Source: Deltaproteobacteria bacterium
GTDB lineage: Bacteria > JAUYMQ01
NCBI GenBank assembly: GCA_030698575.1
Contig: JAUYMQ010000446.1
Coordinates: 1-23,295 of the forward strand
Direction of reading: 5' to 3'
DNA: 23,295 nucleotides
Notes under the pieces: generated by a model
Database searches by the model: none
What the model was told of the DNA's origin: nothing
Seen by the model: the letters and a program-made list of their open reading frames with translations, nothing else
Shown here: in pieces, positions 21,984 through 23,295 of the stretch
How the letters are laid out: every line of letters begins with the position of its first letter
Position numbering within the stretch: the first letter of the stretch is position 1
Translations under genes and position numbers: made by a program

Positions 21984-22580
21984 ATGAAAAGAATCGCTGT
22001 GATCGCGGCCATCCTGGCCATCCTGGCCGGCTGCATGACCGAGACGGCCCGGTTCAAGCCAGTGGAGGTTGCGGCAGTTGGCGCAACGAAAGTGGACGCA
22101 CGGGCAATCGGCCTGCTGCCGCTCAAGGACGACAGACCCAATCAAAAAGCGGGGCACATCGGTGGTCTTCGCATCAAGGCCGATGACGCCGCGCTCGCCC
22201 ACGTCGGGGGCACCCTCGCGAAGATGCTCGTCGAGAGGGGGTTCCGGGTAGTTGAGACGACCGGCGATCAGAGCGAGCCCGGCCCCCTGCAACTGCCGGG
22301 CGGCGCAATCAAGACCATCGCCCCAGTGCTCCAGGCGATGAAGATTTCGACCGCCGACGCGATCCTGTTCACCGCGGTAAGCGACGTCGATCTCGCCGTT
22401 ACCGTGTATGACGTCGGCGGGAAAGCGATCTACGCCCGCAAGGCGCACGGCGAGAACAAGGGGCGTCTCTGGGTCTCCATGAACTACGGGAAGAAAAGCG
22501 CGAACGCGATGTCCATGGCCGTCGATGACGCACTCCTGCAGATCTGCGAGGACCCGGAGTTCCTGGCCGCATTGCAGTAG
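21984..22580 (+). CDS. Lipoprotein, YajG-like
   Basis: This 198-residue lipoprotein has a clear lipobox, LAGC with C17. The mature part has an alternating strand/helix pattern (ARAIGLLPLKDDR, then LAKMLVERGFRVVET, TADAILFTAV and VTVYDVGGKAIY) similar to YajG-like outer-membrane lipoproteins of unknown role. The family call is tentative. The start has a strong GGGGAGGGG upstream. A possible promoter has TTGACC at 21911-21916 and a weak -10 GATGCT at 21934-21939. The lipoprotein gene at 22653 follows 72 nt later in the same direction, so they may form an operon of envelope genes. Confidence 0.7.
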   Translation: MKRIAVIAAILAILAGCMTETARFKPVEVAAVGATKVDARAIGLLPLKDDRPNQKAGHIGGLRIKADDAALAHVGGTLAKMLVERGFRVVETTGDQSEPGPLQLPGGAIKTIAPVLQAMKISTADAILFTAVSDVDLAVTVYDVGGKAIYARKAHGENKGRLWVSMNYGKKSANAMSMAVDDALLQICEDPEFLAALQ

Positions 22581-22652
22581 ATCGGCTGCCTGCCATCGAC
22601 TACCGGAGGCGGGTGAGGCGTTGTCAGAGCGCCGGGCCCGGGGAGGACGACG

Positions 22653-23066
22653 GTGCGCCTGTTGTTACGACTGCCGCTTTCGATCTGTCTGATTTTGGCC
22701 CAGACGGGCTGCGCCACCATCGTGAGCGGAACGCACGAGGACCTCGACATCCGATCGCTTCCTCCGCAAGCCAGCGTACGGATAGATGGCAGACCCGTTG
22801 GCGAGACGCCGCTCTCCATCGAAGTCGGCAGGGGTGACGAGCACGAGGTTGCCTTCCACAAGCAGGGCTACCTCGACGATGTGCGCATGACGCGCAAGGC
22901 CTTCAACTGGTGGTTCGCGGGGAATATCCTGTTTGGCGGCATCGTGGGGATCATCATCGACATGATGGGCGGGGCTGCATACAAGGTCGACCCGAACCCG
23001 ATCGACGTCACGCTCATCGAGGCCCCCCAGACGAGTCCCGCCGTCCCTGCAGCCGAAGCTCAATAA
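22653..23066 (+). CDS. PEGA-domain lipoprotein
   Basis: The 137-residue lipoprotein starts at GTG 22653 (GGGAGG upstream). The signal peptide ends TGC with C20, followed by ATIVSGTHED, a common start of this family. Residues 34-75 form a PEGA-like beta unit (IRSLPPQASVRIDGRPVG, then TPLSIEVG, then HKQGYLDDV). After that comes a hydrophobic Gly-rich segment (FNWWFAGNILFGG and IVGIIIDMMGG, 84-107) and a Pro-rich tail. Such proteins sit in the outer membrane or periplasm and may bind peptidoglycan or partner proteins; function unproven. It follows the YajG-like gene. Confidence 0.8.
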   Translation: MRLLLRLPLSICLILAQTGCATIVSGTHEDLDIRSLPPQASVRIDGRPVGETPLSIEVGRGDEHEVAFHKQGYLDDVRMTRKAFNWWFAGNILFGGIVGIIIDMMGGAAYKVDPNPIDVTLIEAPQTSPAVPAAEAQ

Positions 23067-23116
23067 GCAGCCGCACTGACCTGCTTTGAGAATAATCGCC
23101 TGTGCGAGGCCGGATC

Positions 23117-23295
23117 ATGAGAACGGTCTTCGTTCTGATCCATCAGCTCATCAGGTTCGCATTTCACGCGGTTGCTTGCTTCCTCCTTGCATTCGGGCTC
23201 GCGGCCCTGCCGGCGGCGATCTCCTTCCGGAAGCTCTATCCCGAAGGGCTGGACGCCCGGTTCCTGACGCTCGCTGACGGATGGATCGAGATGGG
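23117..23295 (+). CDS. Membrane or exported protein, cut by window end
   Basis: An open frame from ATG 23117 with GAGG about 8 nt upstream runs to the end of the window with no stop. The first 59 residues show a hydrophobic stretch (about 15-36, FHAVACFLLAFGLAALPA) in an otherwise mixed sequence ending in FLTLADGWIEMG, which would be a membrane helix or signal-anchor. It follows the PEGA lipoprotein gene by 50 nt on the same strand and is probably co-transcribed. Too little is visible to assign a family. Confidence 0.55.
   Translation, partial: MRTVFVLIHQLIRFAFHAVACFLLAFGLAALPAAISFRKLYPEGLDARFLTLADGWIEM

Overview
The window is GC-rich DNA from a Gram-negative (diderm) bacterium. The evidence is several lipoproteins, signal peptides, a periplasmic-type DsbA-like protein and an AlgH-family protein. 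The gene set (ATP-grasp/7TM-transglutaminase/M14 operon, PEGA lipoprotein, GT4-GH130 pair, a C-terminal cysteine pattern like V4R/DUF2378) would fit a delta-proteobacterium-like or related environmental lineage, but nothing here fixes the phylum.

Left part (1-3600) is accessory DNA. It has a five-copy GATC-palindrome repeat, a MazEF-type toxin-antitoxin pair with its own promoter/operator, decayed transposase pieces, an AT-richer zinc-ribbon membrane gene, a lone lipoprotein gene, and four copies of a dispersed repeat. Each repeat copy ends in two consecutive hairpins and a T-tract. Further copies or end-boxes lie at 7334, 8652, 8944 and 9643. At least one copy (2314-2584) has terminal inverted repeats matching the left end of a decayed IS at 7334-7748.

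Middle part (3700-13800): a translationally coupled pair, a GT4 glycosyltransferase fused to an alpha/alpha-barrel domain plus a GH130 glycoside phosphorylase/hydrolase; a membrane-anchored DsbA-like thioredoxin protein; two cold-shock protein genes on opposite strands; a small membrane protein; a V4R-like protein; a secreted CE1-type esterase; and a fatty-acid desaturase just downstream of the second cold-shock gene. Both cold-shock genes have long (about 240 nt) related leaders with the same promoter layout (TTGACG, 17 nt, TAC-type -10). A conserved block in each leader ends in a terminator-like hairpin about 80-87 nt after the predicted start of transcription. A third copy of this promoter-plus-hairpin unit sits upstream of the GT4-GH130 operon. 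This three-copy unit is the strongest candidate for something undescribed.

Right part (13771-18775, minus strand) is a compact four-gene operon: an exported M14 AspA/AstE-like protein, an inactive transglutaminase with a 7TM domain, a RimK-related ATP-grasp ligase, and an exported HELLH metalloprotease-like protein. Two of the junctions are GTGA overlaps. It looks like a peptide/amide-ligation system with a fourth component that differs from the aspartic protease I would expect. The end of the window holds a small membrane protein, a cytochrome P450 coupled to an apparently exported AlgH/YqgE protein, a C-terminally anchored surface protein, two lipoproteins, and a membrane protein cut by the window edge.
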